From Arcobacter sp. (GTDB taxonomy: Bacteria > Campylobacterota > Campylobacteria > Campylobacterales > Arcobacteraceae): a stretch of DNA of 64,000 nucleotides. Below are positions 39,293 to 47,452 of the stretch, piece after piece (the stretch's first letter is position 1; every line of letters starts with the position of its first letter). The notes beneath the pieces are model-generated. The model saw nothing but the letters and a program-made list of their open reading frames with translations, was not told where the DNA came from and did no database searches. The translations under genes and the position numbers were made by a program. Where the stretch lies: assembly GCA_002869565.1 (NCBI GenBank), contig PKUJ01000016.1, positions 1-64,000 of the forward strand. Direction: 5' to 3'.

Positions 39293-39293
39293 T

Positions 39294-40559
39294 TTGTTAA
39301 GATTTGCTCCATGCCCTACAAATGAAATGACTATGAGCAACCTAAGAGTTGCTATTTTTAATTATATTTTATCAAAGCAATTAAATGAAAAACTTTTAAT
39401 TAGAATAGATGATATAGACAAAGAAAAAAATATAGAAGGAAAAGATAAAGAAATACTTGAACTTTTAGCACTTTTTTCTATTGATTATTCACACGTTGTT
39501 TATCAAAGTGAAAATCTAAAATATCATCAAAAATTAGCAATGCAATTAATGTCAAAAAAGAAAGCTTTTTCATGTTTTTGTGGAGATGAAAAATTAAATG
39601 AATTAAAAGAAAAAGCAGAAAAAGATGGAAAACCTTTTACATATGATGGCTTTTGTGAAACACTCTCTGATGAAACTGTATTAAATGTTAATGCTCCTTT
39701 TACAGTAAGAATTAAAAACCCAGAATCAAATATTAAATTTTCTGATGAATTAAAAGGAGATTTTGATTATTCTGCTTTTGATGTTGATTCTTTTATCATA
39801 TTAAAACATGATAAAACACCAACTTATAATTATGCTTGTGCGGTTGATGACATGCTTTATGATATATCAATGATTATACGTCAAGAAGATCATCTTTTAG
39901 ATACTCCCAAACAAATACATATTAGAAACTCTTTAAACTACGATAAAATAGTTAAGCACATTCACTTACCCCTCATTTCAAATGAGAATTCAGTCAAATC
40001 TCTTATTGATGAAGGATTCTTGCCAAGTGCTATAGCAAACTATCTTGTATTATTAGGAAATAAAACTCCAATAGAAATTTTTACTCTCGAAGAAGCTGTT
40101 GAATGGTTCGACATAAAAAATATATCAAAAGATGAATCTAAATTTGATATTGATAAATTAAAATTTATAAATAAAGAGCATCTTAAAATTATTGATGATA
40201 TGAGACTTTCAAAGATCTTAGGTTTTGCTGATACTGATATTGGAAAACTTGGAAAAATCTTTTTAGATGAAGATAGTACTATAAAAGAAATAAAATCAAA
40301 AATTGAGTCTATATTTGCTCATAAAACAACTTGTGTTGGTTTTGAGGGAGAGTTTAGTAAATTAAAAGAGTGCATAATTAATGCTCCTTTTATTGATAAT
40401 TTCGATGATTTTAGAAAATATATTACAGAAAAAACTGGCTTAGAAGGAAAATCTTTAGATAAGCCACTTATATACATCTTAACAGGACGTGATAATGAAT
40501 CTAATATTTCTGATATTTATTCATTAATTAAAAATTATTTAGGAGAAATTATAAAATGA
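39294..40559 (+). CDS. Glutamyl-tRNA synthetase-like protein lacking HIGH and KMSKS
   Basis: This 421-residue protein matches GluRS over its length ([52 protein letters not shown]). The two class I motifs are missing. HIGH is T-M-S-N at residues 13-16. The region that should hold KMSKR (about 228-233) reads [11 protein letters not shown], with about ten residues deleted. Without these motifs it should not form glutamyl-adenylate. The frame is intact and conserved elsewhere, so it looks like a retained pseudoenzyme. The start is TTG with AAGGAAG upstream. It sits where C. jejuni has gltX, before yggT and slt. Confidence 0.88.
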   Translation: MLRFAPCPTNEMTMSNLRVAIFNYILSKQLNEKLLIRIDDIDKEKNIEGKDKEILELLALFSIDYSHVVYQSENLKYHQKLAMQLMSKKKAFSCFCGDEKLNELKEKAEKDGKPFTYDGFCETLSDETVLNVNAPFTVRIKNPESNIKFSDELKGDFDYSAFDVDSFIILKHDKTPTYNYACAVDDMLYDISMIIRQEDHLLDTPKQIHIRNSLNYDKIVKHIHLPLISNENSVKSLIDEGFLPSAIANYLVLLGNKTPIEIFTLEEAVEWFDIKNISKDESKFDIDKLKFINKEHLKIIDDMRLSKILGFADTDIGKLGKIFLDEDSTIKEIKSKIESIFAHKTTCVGFEGEFSKLKECIINAPFIDNFDDFRKYITEKTGLEGKSLDKPLIYILTGRDNESNISDIYSLIKNYLGEIIK

Positions 40560-40834
40560 TAGAAGCTTTACTTGGTTCAATTTTTACAGTTATATTAGCA
40601 ATTGTTTCACTATACAAATGGGTAATTATTATATCTGCCCTATTATCTTGGTTTAGCCCAGATCCATATAATCCAATAGTTCAAATGTTACATAGATTAA
40701 CTGAGCCTGCTTACGCACTTGTAAGAAAATTTATTCCTACAGTTTTTGGAGGGATAGATTTAGCTCCTTTAATTATTATTTTTGCACTAATTTTCCTTGA
40801 AACATTTTTAGGAAGATTATTTATGGGAATGTAA
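40556..40834 (+). CDS. yggT: YggT-family membrane protein
   Basis: This 92-residue protein has two hydrophobic segments (about residues 3-30 and 63-85) flanking the YggT repeat signature [21 protein letters not shown]. YggT proteins are small inner-membrane proteins of uncertain role (osmotic tolerance and Sec-linked functions have been suggested). The ATG overlaps the gltX-like stop by 4 bases, and the slt-like gene starts 6 bases later, which keeps the Campylobacter order. Confidence 0.9.
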   Translation: MIEALLGSIFTVILAIVSLYKWVIIISALLSWFSPDPYNPIVQMLHRLTEPAYALVRKFIPTVFGGIDLAPLIIIFALIFLETFLGRLFMGM

Positions 40835-40840
40835 TTTCAT

Positions 40841-42301
40841 ATGAGAAGATTTTTACTTTTATTAACTTTTGTTTGTTTCATTCAGGCTGATGAAGTAAAA
40901 TCAACTCAAAATTTAGAGGATAGTAGTTCTATTCAAGAACTATTATCTTTAGAAAAAGGTATAAAAAGAGATTTTTATATTAATGAGTATTTAAAAAAAG
41001 ACATTAATCCAGAAGAAGCTCTAACTGCATTAGGTCTTGTAGATAATTTAAAAAATGAAATGTTCTATAACTTTGCAAAGAAATTTAAACATGATGAGAC
41101 CTTTGCTGTTGCCCAATGTATGAATATGAGTACTAAAGATTTAATTGACTCATATGCTGATTGTATTGTTATTGGACTATCGTTAGAAGAAGCTAGTAGT
41201 TTATCTTCTATTGATTTAGACTTAATTATGCAAAAAACTTCTGAAAAATATCCTCTTTTTACAAAAAAATTAAAAGTTATCTCTTCATCAATTCCTTTTA
41301 CAAAATTAATTATTCTAAGAAAAGACGATTTTTATGATATTTTTTTAAATGTAAACAAGAATTTTAGGGCAAAATATTTTAATTATAAACTTCCCAAAAG
41401 AACATTTGCAAAAATTTTTGATGACAAAAAAAGATTTGATAATTTTCTTCAAAAATCTTTATCTAATCCTAAATTAAATATATTAAATAAGAGTTTACTT
41501 GATATTGATGATAAAAATTTAAGTGTAAATTCTTCTTTTCTACTTGCTTTAAATGCAATAAGATTTAATGATTTAAATAAAGCATTTATTTACCTTACTA
41601 ATATACAAAATAAAACTACTGATAAAAAGATAAATGATAAAATTTTATTTTGGAAATATTTAATTACTAAAGATAATACAATTTTAGATTTGTTAGCAGA
41701 TAGTTTAGATTTAAACTTGTACTCATTATATGCAAATGAACTTTTAGGAAATAGACTTCAAGATTATAATTTTTTACAAAGATTAGAAAGTTTTGATACT
41801 CAATTAAAAGAATATAATATCAATAGAGTTGCCCTACTTTACTCTATTGCAAAAGTAAAATCAAATTTTGATTCAAATAAAATATCTGAAGATTTTGAAA
41901 TTGGGATAATGCAATTAAAAAATGGTTTTATAACTAACATCAACACGATTATAAATGAAAACAACACTTTATCGTTAGATCAATTTTCAATTGAAAATAG
42001 TCTAAAATTTGCAAATATTCATTTAAATAACTTAGCAAAATTTGATACTAATATTTTAAATATTTTTCTAGCATATGAAGGTAAATATGAACTTCTAAAA
42101 AATAATGAATTATTTTTTAAAAAAAATACTTTTGAACCATTTATGAGTTTTGAATTAATATCTAATAATAAAAATTTAAAAGAAATAATAATGTATAAAT
42201 ATTTATACCAAAACTATTTAACTAAAAAAGATAAAGATAAAATCAAATTATCTTCTATTTTTGAAACGTTAATTGAGTATGACCATAAAGAGAATGAGTA
42301 A
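40841..42301 (+). CDS. Lytic transglycosylase-like protein without the catalytic Glu
   Basis: This 486-residue exported protein has a signal peptide (about 1-16, ending IQA) and a helical Slt-type ring region. The C-terminal part (about 330-470) aligns with the SLT domain: ALLYSIAKVKSNFD, GIMQL and the FEPFMSFELIS end. In active enzymes the first motif carries ES (ArgGlnGluSer), with Glu as catalytic acid. Here residue 340 is Lys (VKS), so the enzyme should be inactive. GIMQ still matches the GLMQ motif. Position after yggT matches slt in C. jejuni. Its 3' end overlaps the convergent lipoprotein gene by 47 bases. Confidence 0.82.
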   Translation: MRRFLLLLTFVCFIQADEVKSTQNLEDSSSIQELLSLEKGIKRDFYINEYLKKDINPEEALTALGLVDNLKNEMFYNFAKKFKHDETFAVAQCMNMSTKDLIDSYADCIVIGLSLEEASSLSSIDLDLIMQKTSEKYPLFTKKLKVISSSIPFTKLIILRKDDFYDIFLNVNKNFRAKYFNYKLPKRTFAKIFDDKKRFDNFLQKSLSNPKLNILNKSLLDIDDKNLSVNSSFLLALNAIRFNDLNKAFIYLTNIQNKTTDKKINDKILFWKYLITKDNTILDLLADSLDLNLYSLYANELLGNRLQDYNFLQRLESFDTQLKEYNINRVALLYSIAKVKSNFDSNKISEDFEIGIMQLKNGFITNINTIINENNTLSLDQFSIENSLKFANIHLNNLAKFDTNILNIFLAYEGKYELLKNNELFFKKNTFEPFMSFELISNNKNLKEIIMYKYLYQNYLTKKDKDKIKLSSIFETLIEYDHKENE

Positions 42302-42737
42302 ATTCAATTTTTAAAGATTGACTATCATCATTTTTAAAATTTATTAAATAATAATCAGCCCAAATATTTTTTAAAGGTATTGATTTTACTAATTTTGAAT
42401 CTTTATCAAGAGCCGTAATATTTTCAGATTCATGACCATTTAAAGTAATTGTATAATCATTACTCTTTGAATTATTGTTTTCTTTATTCACTAAATGTAC
42501 GCCAATCAAAAAACTATTTATTTTATTAGATTCATATTTTTTATCTACATCATTTAAATATGTGACAAAAACCATTGCTTTTATCTCAGTTTTATAAAGT
42601 AAATCGGCTTTCTTTGTATATTGAATTGCATTTGCACTAAGCGGATCTCTTTCAAAATGATTTAAAGCAGTTGTTGAAGTACACCCTGTAGAAAGTACCA
42701 AAACAGTAGCTGATATAAATAAATAAAACTTGTTCAT
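42255..42737 (-). CDS. Putative lipoprotein, 160 residues, function unknown
   Basis: The N-terminus is a lipoprotein signal peptide with lipobox LSTGC (Cys about residue 19). The rest contains no family I know, with a segment KADLLYKTEIKAMVFVTYLN and a beta-rich C-terminus. It occupies the position between slt and mobB that C. jejuni also fills with a small gene. A GGAGAA site precedes the ATG. Its promoter region runs into the phage attachment site, so the prophage now provides its far-upstream sequence. Confidence 0.75.
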   Translation of the reverse strand: MNKFYLFISATVLVLSTGCTSTTALNHFERDPLSANAIQYTKKADLLYKTEIKAMVFVTYLNDVDKKYESNKINSFLIGVHLVNKENNNSKSNDYTITLNGHESENITALDKDSKLVKSIPLKNIWADYYLINFKNDDSQSLKIEFTHSLYGHTQLTFQK

Positions 42738-42784
42738 AAAATATTCTCCAATTAATTGTCAAATGGCATTTTACACAAAAGAAA

Positions 42785-42800
42785 TATAAAGTAACTTTAA
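42785..42800. repeat. Prophage attachment site, left copy (attL core)
   Basis: TATAAAGTAACTTTAA occurs here and again, identically, at 54860-54875. The two copies lie exactly at the outer edges of the phage gene block, one beside the integrase gene. Excision between them would give a circle of 12,075 bp. The core is itself a near-palindrome (AAAGT-AACTTT), as is common for tyrosine integrase sites. Confidence 0.85.
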
Positions 42801-42822
42801 ATTAAAATACCGATAAAATCGT

Positions 42823-43875
42823 TTATACGACCTTATGTGTGCCAACTGTGTGCCAATCATCTAAGAAAGAAGCCCTTTTAATCTCTTCTTTTTTAATATA
42901 CTTAGAATACTTTTTTAATGTGACAGATGAATCTTTATGCCCAAGCATTTGAGACACCCAAATTAAATTTTCGCCCTCATTTAACATCATGCTAGCAAAT
43001 GTATGCCTAGTATGATAAATTGAACGATATTCAATACCTGCACTTTTTAAAATATTCATAAAAGCAGTTCTTAAATTATGACTACCTGAATAAGTACCCT
43101 TATTACCTAAAAATACAAATTCACTTTTTAGCTTTGTATATAACTGCTGATTATACAAATAAGTATAACAAGGTTCAATTATATCAACTACTCTAATACT
43201 GCTCTTAGTTTTAGGCGATTGAATAGAACCCCTATTAATTGTTCTTTTAATAGAAATAGTTCTATTTTTAAAATTAATATCATCCCATTTTAGACCTATT
43301 AATTCCCCCGTCCTAAGACCAGTAAAAAATGCAACTCCTAACATATTTTTAAAATGTTTTGGAGCATGAAACAATATTCTTTCAATCTCTTTAAGTGTAA
43401 AAGGCTTAACCTCATAACTACTAAGATTTTTTGATATCTTAACAGCTTTTAGAGGATTAACTTCAATAATTTCTTCTAATATCGCCCTATCGAATGTTTG
43501 ATTCAATATAGTTCTAGCAAAAGTAATTGAATTTGAAAGAATTTTCTTAGAAACTAAATGCATTTGCCATTTATGAATATCTTTTGATTTTATATTAGTA
43601 ATAAGCACATCATTAAAATAAGGCTTTATTAAACTATTATAAATAGATTCATAACAACGCACGCTAGTAGCTTTCAAAATTAATCTTTTTTCTTCTATAA
43701 TTTCACTTACCAAGTCATTAAGAAAAAAACTAACATTATCATTACCATTTAACAATAAATTTTTATATAACTTTATATTGTTTTCATTGTAATTTAATTT
43801 AGTGCTTTTTCTTATTCTTTTCCCATTGTTGATATAATCAACATAAAGAGTATTACCCCTTTTGTAAAATCTCAT
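42823..43875 (-). CDS. int: Phage tyrosine integrase
   Basis: This 350-residue recombinase has a short N-terminal region, a SAM-like core-binding domain (about 55-155) and a catalytic domain with Arg in FFTGLRTGELIGLKW, HTRHTFASM and LGHKDSSVTLKKYSKY (nucleophile Tyr). It is the outermost phage gene, ending 22 bases inside attL, as expected for an integrase next to its site. Its ATG overlaps the stop of the HTH gene by 1 base, so it is probably cotranscribed with rep. Its 3' coding end contains two copies of TGTGTGCCAA that could be arm-type binding sites. Confidence 0.93.
   Translation of the reverse strand: MRFYKRGNTLYVDYINNGKRIRKSTKLNYNENNIKLYKNLLLNGNDNVSFFLNDLVSEIIEEKRLILKATSVRCYESIYNSLIKPYFNDVLITNIKSKDIHKWQMHLVSKKILSNSITFARTILNQTFDRAILEEIIEVNPLKAVKISKNLSSYEVKPFTLKEIERILFHAPKHFKNMLGVAFFTGLRTGELIGLKWDDINFKNRTISIKRTINRGSIQSPKTKSSIRVVDIIEPCYTYLYNQQLYTKLKSEFVFLGNKGTYSGSHNLRTAFMNILKSAGIEYRSIYHTRHTFASMMLNEGENLIWVSQMLGHKDSSVTLKKYSKYIKKEEIKRASFLDDWHTVGTHKVV
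42836..42856. repeat. Tandem 10-bp repeat near attL, candidate integrase arm sites
   Basis: TGTGTGCCAA occurs at 42836-42845 and again at 42847-42856, one helical turn apart, inside the integrase 3' end. Similar TTTGTGCC copies lie near the other end at 54738-54745 and 54750-54757. Repeats near both ends in this arrangement are typical of integrase arm sites, but binding is not shown by sequence alone. Confidence 0.5.
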
Positions 43876-44180
43876 TAATTAACCTTTTTAAATTTCTCAT
43901 CAATTAATGTAAAATGGGTTTTTGAACGATAGATTCGTCTAAATTCTTTTATTTTTTCTTCGACAAAAAAGATTTTACCATTTTTTCTGAAATAATGATA
44001 ATTCAAAATAAATTTATTAGTATCAATATAATTATAAATAGTTTTCTCTGTTTTATTTAAATACTGTGATACTCCCTTGCATTTTGTTAAATCAGGTGTT
44101 AAATATTCTAATTCTTCACGCATTTCTAAAACAATATCAAAAATTTTAGGAATCATATTTAGCTGGTCTTCAATTGACAT
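43875..44180 (-). CDS. Helix-turn-helix DNA-binding protein (possible excisionase or regulator)
   Basis: This 101-residue protein holds a likely helix-turn-helix (KGVSQYLNKTEKTIYNYIDT, about residues 34-53) followed by a winged region (YHYFRKNGKIFF), as in the excisionase/MerR-like HTH_17 group. It lies between rep and the integrase, in the same operon with almost no gaps. The position is right for a recombination directionality factor, but a role in controlling rep is also possible. Confidence 0.72.
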   Translation of the reverse strand: MSIEDQLNMIPKIFDIVLEMREELEYLTPDLTKCKGVSQYLNKTEKTIYNYIDTNKFILNYHYFRKNGKIFFVEEKIKEFRRIYRSKTHFTLIDEKFKKVN

Positions 44181-45419
44181 TTAAAATCCTTCCTCATAAG
44201 AAGATATAGATAATATATCATTACATTTTACTTCCATAGTTTCAATATCAAAATATTTAAAATCTCTATAAATTAATTCATTGTTTATTAAAGCATAGTA
44301 ATTAGAATCATAATCAGAGGTTAGAAGCAACTCTTTTAAATCATTAAGCAATGTCTCTGTGCTACGTTGTTTAATTGGTATAAGGGGCTTAAATTTGATT
44401 AATTTGTTATCTTTTTGTATATGTCGTACACCATCAATAATTAGTTTTGGTTCTTTAACTTTCTTTTTATATTTTAAAGTGATACGTCCGTTAGTATCTA
44501 CTAATTTAGTTTCTCTTTTTTTGTAAATATTACCAATAGAATCATGAATACTTACAATTTTATTTGTATCTATATCTACTAAAATATGTAAGTCTCTTTG
44601 TTTATACATATGCGTTAATTCTAAAAGGTTGTATCTACCATTTAGCTTCCTAAAGACCTCTAAAGTGATTAAAGTTCTTGAAGTATAAAACCTAGTGATT
44701 TTATTTGTTATGTACCATAAAGACAAGTCTGTTACTTTGTCATTTTCTCTTAAGTCGTCAAAAGTTTTTAGAATATATTTCATAAGATAAGCAACTGGAT
44801 TTTTAATATCAATTTGAAAATCTGTTTTTAAATTTGGATAGTTTTTATTAAAATAGTTTTGTATTTTTTCATGAATTTTTGTATGAATATTTTCAGGTAC
44901 AAAAAGACTAAAATGTAAATGTGGTGTACCATCTTTATGAGGTTCATATACTCTAAAATAACATTTGTCTTCTTTGTCAATGTCTTTTAAAAATCTTAAA
45001 TCAAGTAATCTTTTAAACATCTTTGAAAGTTCCCTTGCACCCGCTTTTGGAGAGTATTTATCATAGTCTAATACTTGCTTTCTAGTATAAATACAATAAG
45101 TAGGATTTTTAATTAAATGACCATTACAATATTTTGGATTTTTATATTTATTATTTATTTTTGGGTGGTATTCAGTTGGTAATGTAAGTGTACCAAAGAT
45201 ACATTTTAAATTGTTGTTATTTGCATAATGAAATAGTGAGTAAACTCTGTGATTAACTTCAGCTATGTACTTATCTGCGTTATGATATGCATTTTTTATT
45301 AAATCAGACATTGGAATCAAATCATTTCCAATTTCAAAAAAATTGTTTTTAAAATAATCCTTTTGCTTTTTAATTTTTTCTAAACCTAGTTTTCTAGTTT
45401 TATCATCGATACCGTACAT
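44181..45419 (-). CDS. HUH-type rolling-circle replication initiator (Rep, pII-like)
   Basis: This 412-residue protein has the HUH signature PHLHFSLF (His 167 and His 169) and, 42 residues later, YLMKY (Tyr 211 and Tyr 215). Two tyrosines in this spacing are used by Rep proteins of phages such as phiX174 and some plasmids. It would nick the phage origin and start rolling-circle synthesis. The leader AAAGGGGTTAAA precedes its ATG, the same type of leader as in front of other phage genes. A 268-base gap full of hairpins lies directly upstream. Confidence 0.88.
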   Translation of the reverse strand: MYGIDDKTRKLGLEKIKKQKDYFKNNFFEIGNDLIPMSDLIKNAYHNADKYIAEVNHRVYSLFHYANNNNLKCIFGTLTLPTEYHPKINNKYKNPKYCNGHLIKNPTYCIYTRKQVLDYDKYSPKAGARELSKMFKRLLDLRFLKDIDKEDKCYFRVYEPHKDGTPHLHFSLFVPENIHTKIHEKIQNYFNKNYPNLKTDFQIDIKNPVAYLMKYILKTFDDLRENDKVTDLSLWYITNKITRFYTSRTLITLEVFRKLNGRYNLLELTHMYKQRDLHILVDIDTNKIVSIHDSIGNIYKKRETKLVDTNGRITLKYKKKVKEPKLIIDGVRHIQKDNKLIKFKPLIPIKQRSTETLLNDLKELLLTSDYDSNYYALINNELIYRDFKYFDIETMEVKCNDILSISSYEEGF

Positions 45420-45687
45420 TTTAACCCCTTTTTATAAATGACCGAAACTTTTTAATAAATAGACAAGAGATATATTTTTTTGTTCGTCACCTCACAAAAA
45501 AATATATCTTTATCTTAGGGGGCTTCGCCCCTTATCTGTTTAGGTGGTGTATTAACCAACTCAAACGAAATTAACTCTAAGCGTACCTTTGATATTAAGC
45601 ACGAATAGAACACCTCATATACTCAAACTATAAACTGTATAAATAATTAATAGTTTGACCGTTGTATATCCCTTTTAAAAAAAGGAA
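45420..45687. other. Phage intergenic region with hairpins, candidate replication origin or packaging signal
   Basis: Three inverted repeats are visible. 45468-45483 with 45494-45509 is a perfect 16-bp stem (AGATATATTTTTTTGT) around a 10-base loop TCGTCACCTC. 45519-45523 with 45527-45531 is a GC-rich stem GGGGC-TTC-GCCCC, extendable by a wobble pair to 45517-45533. 45623-45631 with 45650-45658 is a 9-bp stem TCAAACTAT. CACCTCA occurs twice (about 45488 and 45611). Such hairpin clusters upstream of rep are where inoviruses keep their origins and packaging signals. No gene is visible here. Confidence 0.65.
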
Positions 45688-45906
45688 TCAAAAAGACTTT
45701 GAACTAATGGGACAAACAAAATATAGCTCATATATGAATCCAATAAACAAATATAGAAGCAAAAAAGGAGATAATATTATTATTAAAAATAAAAATTTCA
45801 ACTTATCAAAAAAGCTCAATTTAATATGCTGCATACCAATAAGTAATATAAATATAGAAATAAAAATAATGTCCTTATTATCGTAATCAAATAATTCATT
45901 TTTCAT
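45688..45906 (-). CDS. Small phage membrane protein, 72 residues
   Basis: Two hydrophobic segments are visible (about residues 13-28 and 36-60, the second LKFLFLIIILSPFLLLYLFI), with charged flanks and no signal peptide. The ATG overlaps the zinc-ribbon gene stop by 4 bases, so the two are coupled. The frame on the other strand (45662-45886) is a shadow. The function is unknown; small membrane proteins of filamentous phages often help assembly or exclude other phages. Confidence 0.65.
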   Translation of the reverse strand: MKNELFDYDNKDIIFISIFILLIGMQHIKLSFFDKLKFLFLIIILSPFLLLYLFIGFIYELYFVCPISSKSF

Positions 45907-46157
45907 TTTTTATCCTTACTAATTTTAAACGTAATTAAATTTGACATAGACCAAATTCGAGATTTTAAAGCTTTTTTATCTGATTCAGTTTTGAAAGAAA
46001 TACCAATTAATTTTGATTCAATTGAATTTAAAAAAGAATTGATATTTTTACAATCAATTGAACAATATTCTTTTACACGTCCACGACCAACATTAAAAAA
46101 ATCATTTCCACAAATAGGACATTTTAAAACGCTATCGTAATACTTTTTATTACACAT
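45903..46157 (-). CDS. Small zinc-ribbon protein, 84 residues
   Basis: An N-terminal ribbon-like motif is visible: CPICGNDFF (Cys 13 and 16) and YCSIDCKN (Cys 32 and 36), followed by a basic helix-rich tail. The ATG is 11 bases from the pIV stop, and its stop overlaps the next gene by 4 bases. Zinc-ribbon proteins of this size often bind DNA or RNA. I cannot name a function. Confidence 0.7.
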   Translation of the reverse strand: MCNKKYYDSVLKCPICGNDFFNVGRGRVKEYCSIDCKNINSFLNSIESKLIGISFKTESDKKALKSRIWSMSNLITFKISKDKK

Positions 46158-46168
46158 AGTTAAACCTT

Positions 46169-47452
46169 TTATTGATTTATATTTAGAATCTGATTAACAC
46201 GCTTATCATGCTCAGATAAAACTTTTTTATTTAAATCAGGTTTTGGCAAATCAATTACAATCTCATTATCTTTAATCAATACATTTTTATCATCTATAAG
46301 TTCTAAAAAGATAGTTAAATTTGATGTAACTTTATTTTTATTATCTAATTTAAAAATCCAACCAAGAAAAGGTATATCACTTAAAAAAGGTGTAGAATTT
46401 AAAGTATGATAATTTCTATTTTGATTAATACCAGTTAGTACAAAAATCTTATCTTTTTTCATTGTAATTGTTTGTTGTAAATAATTTTTTGAAGTAGTTG
46501 GTGTTTCTGAATTTTCTGTTAATTTTTCACTTGTAAGGTCAATATCTAAATATATATTATTTAAATATATTCTAGGAAGAATCTTTAATTTTAATCCTAT
46601 ATCTTTATAAGTAGTTTGAGTGATTGAACTTGTATTACCATCGTTAGTTGTTGTTGTTCCAGTTTTATATGGAATATTATCAACAATATCGAATCTAGTT
46701 TGTCTATTATCAAATAAAGATAAAGTTGTTGAACTTTTAATAGTTGATAGCTTATTAGTATCCATGAATCTAATAAATGAATGCAATTGACTAGTTTTTG
46801 TTTCTGAAACTTCGCTAGTAACTGTAAAGGGGTAAGCTAAGAGATTAATGAAATAATTAGATGTTTCTAAATAAGTATTTAACTGTTTTAACTCTAAACC
46901 ATAATCTTTTAATTTATCCAAATTAGTATCAACTATTGTAACTTTTAATTTTAATTGTTTTGGAACTTTGTCTAATTGTTGTATTAGTTTTGCAATTCTT
47001 ACAAAGTCTTTTTGAGTAGCATTAAAAGCAATTGTTTTATTAGAAGAAATATATGAATGATTAACGTCTTTTACAGTAGTAAAAAGAGGTTTTATAGTTT
47101 CATAATCTACATTCTTTAAAACTATAAATTGTAATTCTTTTTTTGCTTCTTTTTCATTATCATCTTTTGAGATAAGAAAGAAACCATCGAAAGGCTCAAT
47201 AGTAAGATTATTCTTTTTTAATATTTGTACTAATATTTTTAAATAATTACCATTCGTTAAATTAGCATTATACGGAATCATTAAAGTAAAATTTTCCTCT
47301 ATATCATCACTTAATACTATTGTCATATCTAAATCATTAGAAATCATAGATATATACTCTTTTATTGGTAATTCATCAATATTTTCTATTAATTCGTTAG
47401 CGTTAATTAGTTGGAAAAATACTAAGACTATTGCTATTACTATTTTTTTCAT
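46169..47452 (-). CDS. Phage secretin (pIV-like)
   Basis: From the ATG at 47452 this is a 427-residue exported protein, with signal peptide KKIVIAIVLVFFQLINA. An N-terminal ring-forming domain (about 25-190) is followed by a secretin domain near 300-400: DIVDNIPYKTGTTTT, KDIGLKLKILPRIYLNNIYL and FLSDIPFLGWIFK. It forms the outer-membrane pore through which virions leave. Longer readings add 23 residues from inside the Zot frame; the signal peptide and the leader ACGGGGGTCTTGAAA before 47452 decide the start. The overlap with zot is 50 bases, as in Ff gene I and gene IV. Confidence 0.9.
   Translation of the reverse strand: MKKIVIAIVLVFFQLINANELIENIDELPIKEYISMISNDLDMTIVLSDDIEENFTLMIPYNANLTNGNYLKILVQILKKNNLTIEPFDGFFLISKDDNEKEAKKELQFIVLKNVDYETIKPLFTTVKDVNHSYISSNKTIAFNATQKDFVRIAKLIQQLDKVPKQLKLKVTIVDTNLDKLKDYGLELKQLNTYLETSNYFINLLAYPFTVTSEVSETKTSQLHSFIRFMDTNKLSTIKSSTTLSLFDNRQTRFDIVDNIPYKTGTTTTNDGNTSSITQTTYKDIGLKLKILPRIYLNNIYLDIDLTSEKLTENSETPTTSKNYLQQTITMKKDKIFVLTGINQNRNYHTLNSTPFLSDIPFLGWIFKLDNKNKVTSNLTIFLELIDDKNVLIKDNEIVIDLPKPDLNKKVLSEHDKRVNQILNINQ

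Noticed and set aside
45662-45886. Plus-strand frame of 74 codons in the phage
   Set aside because: It overlaps the coupled membrane-protein gene on the other strand almost fully, has no ribosome-binding site and lies opposite the phage transcript.
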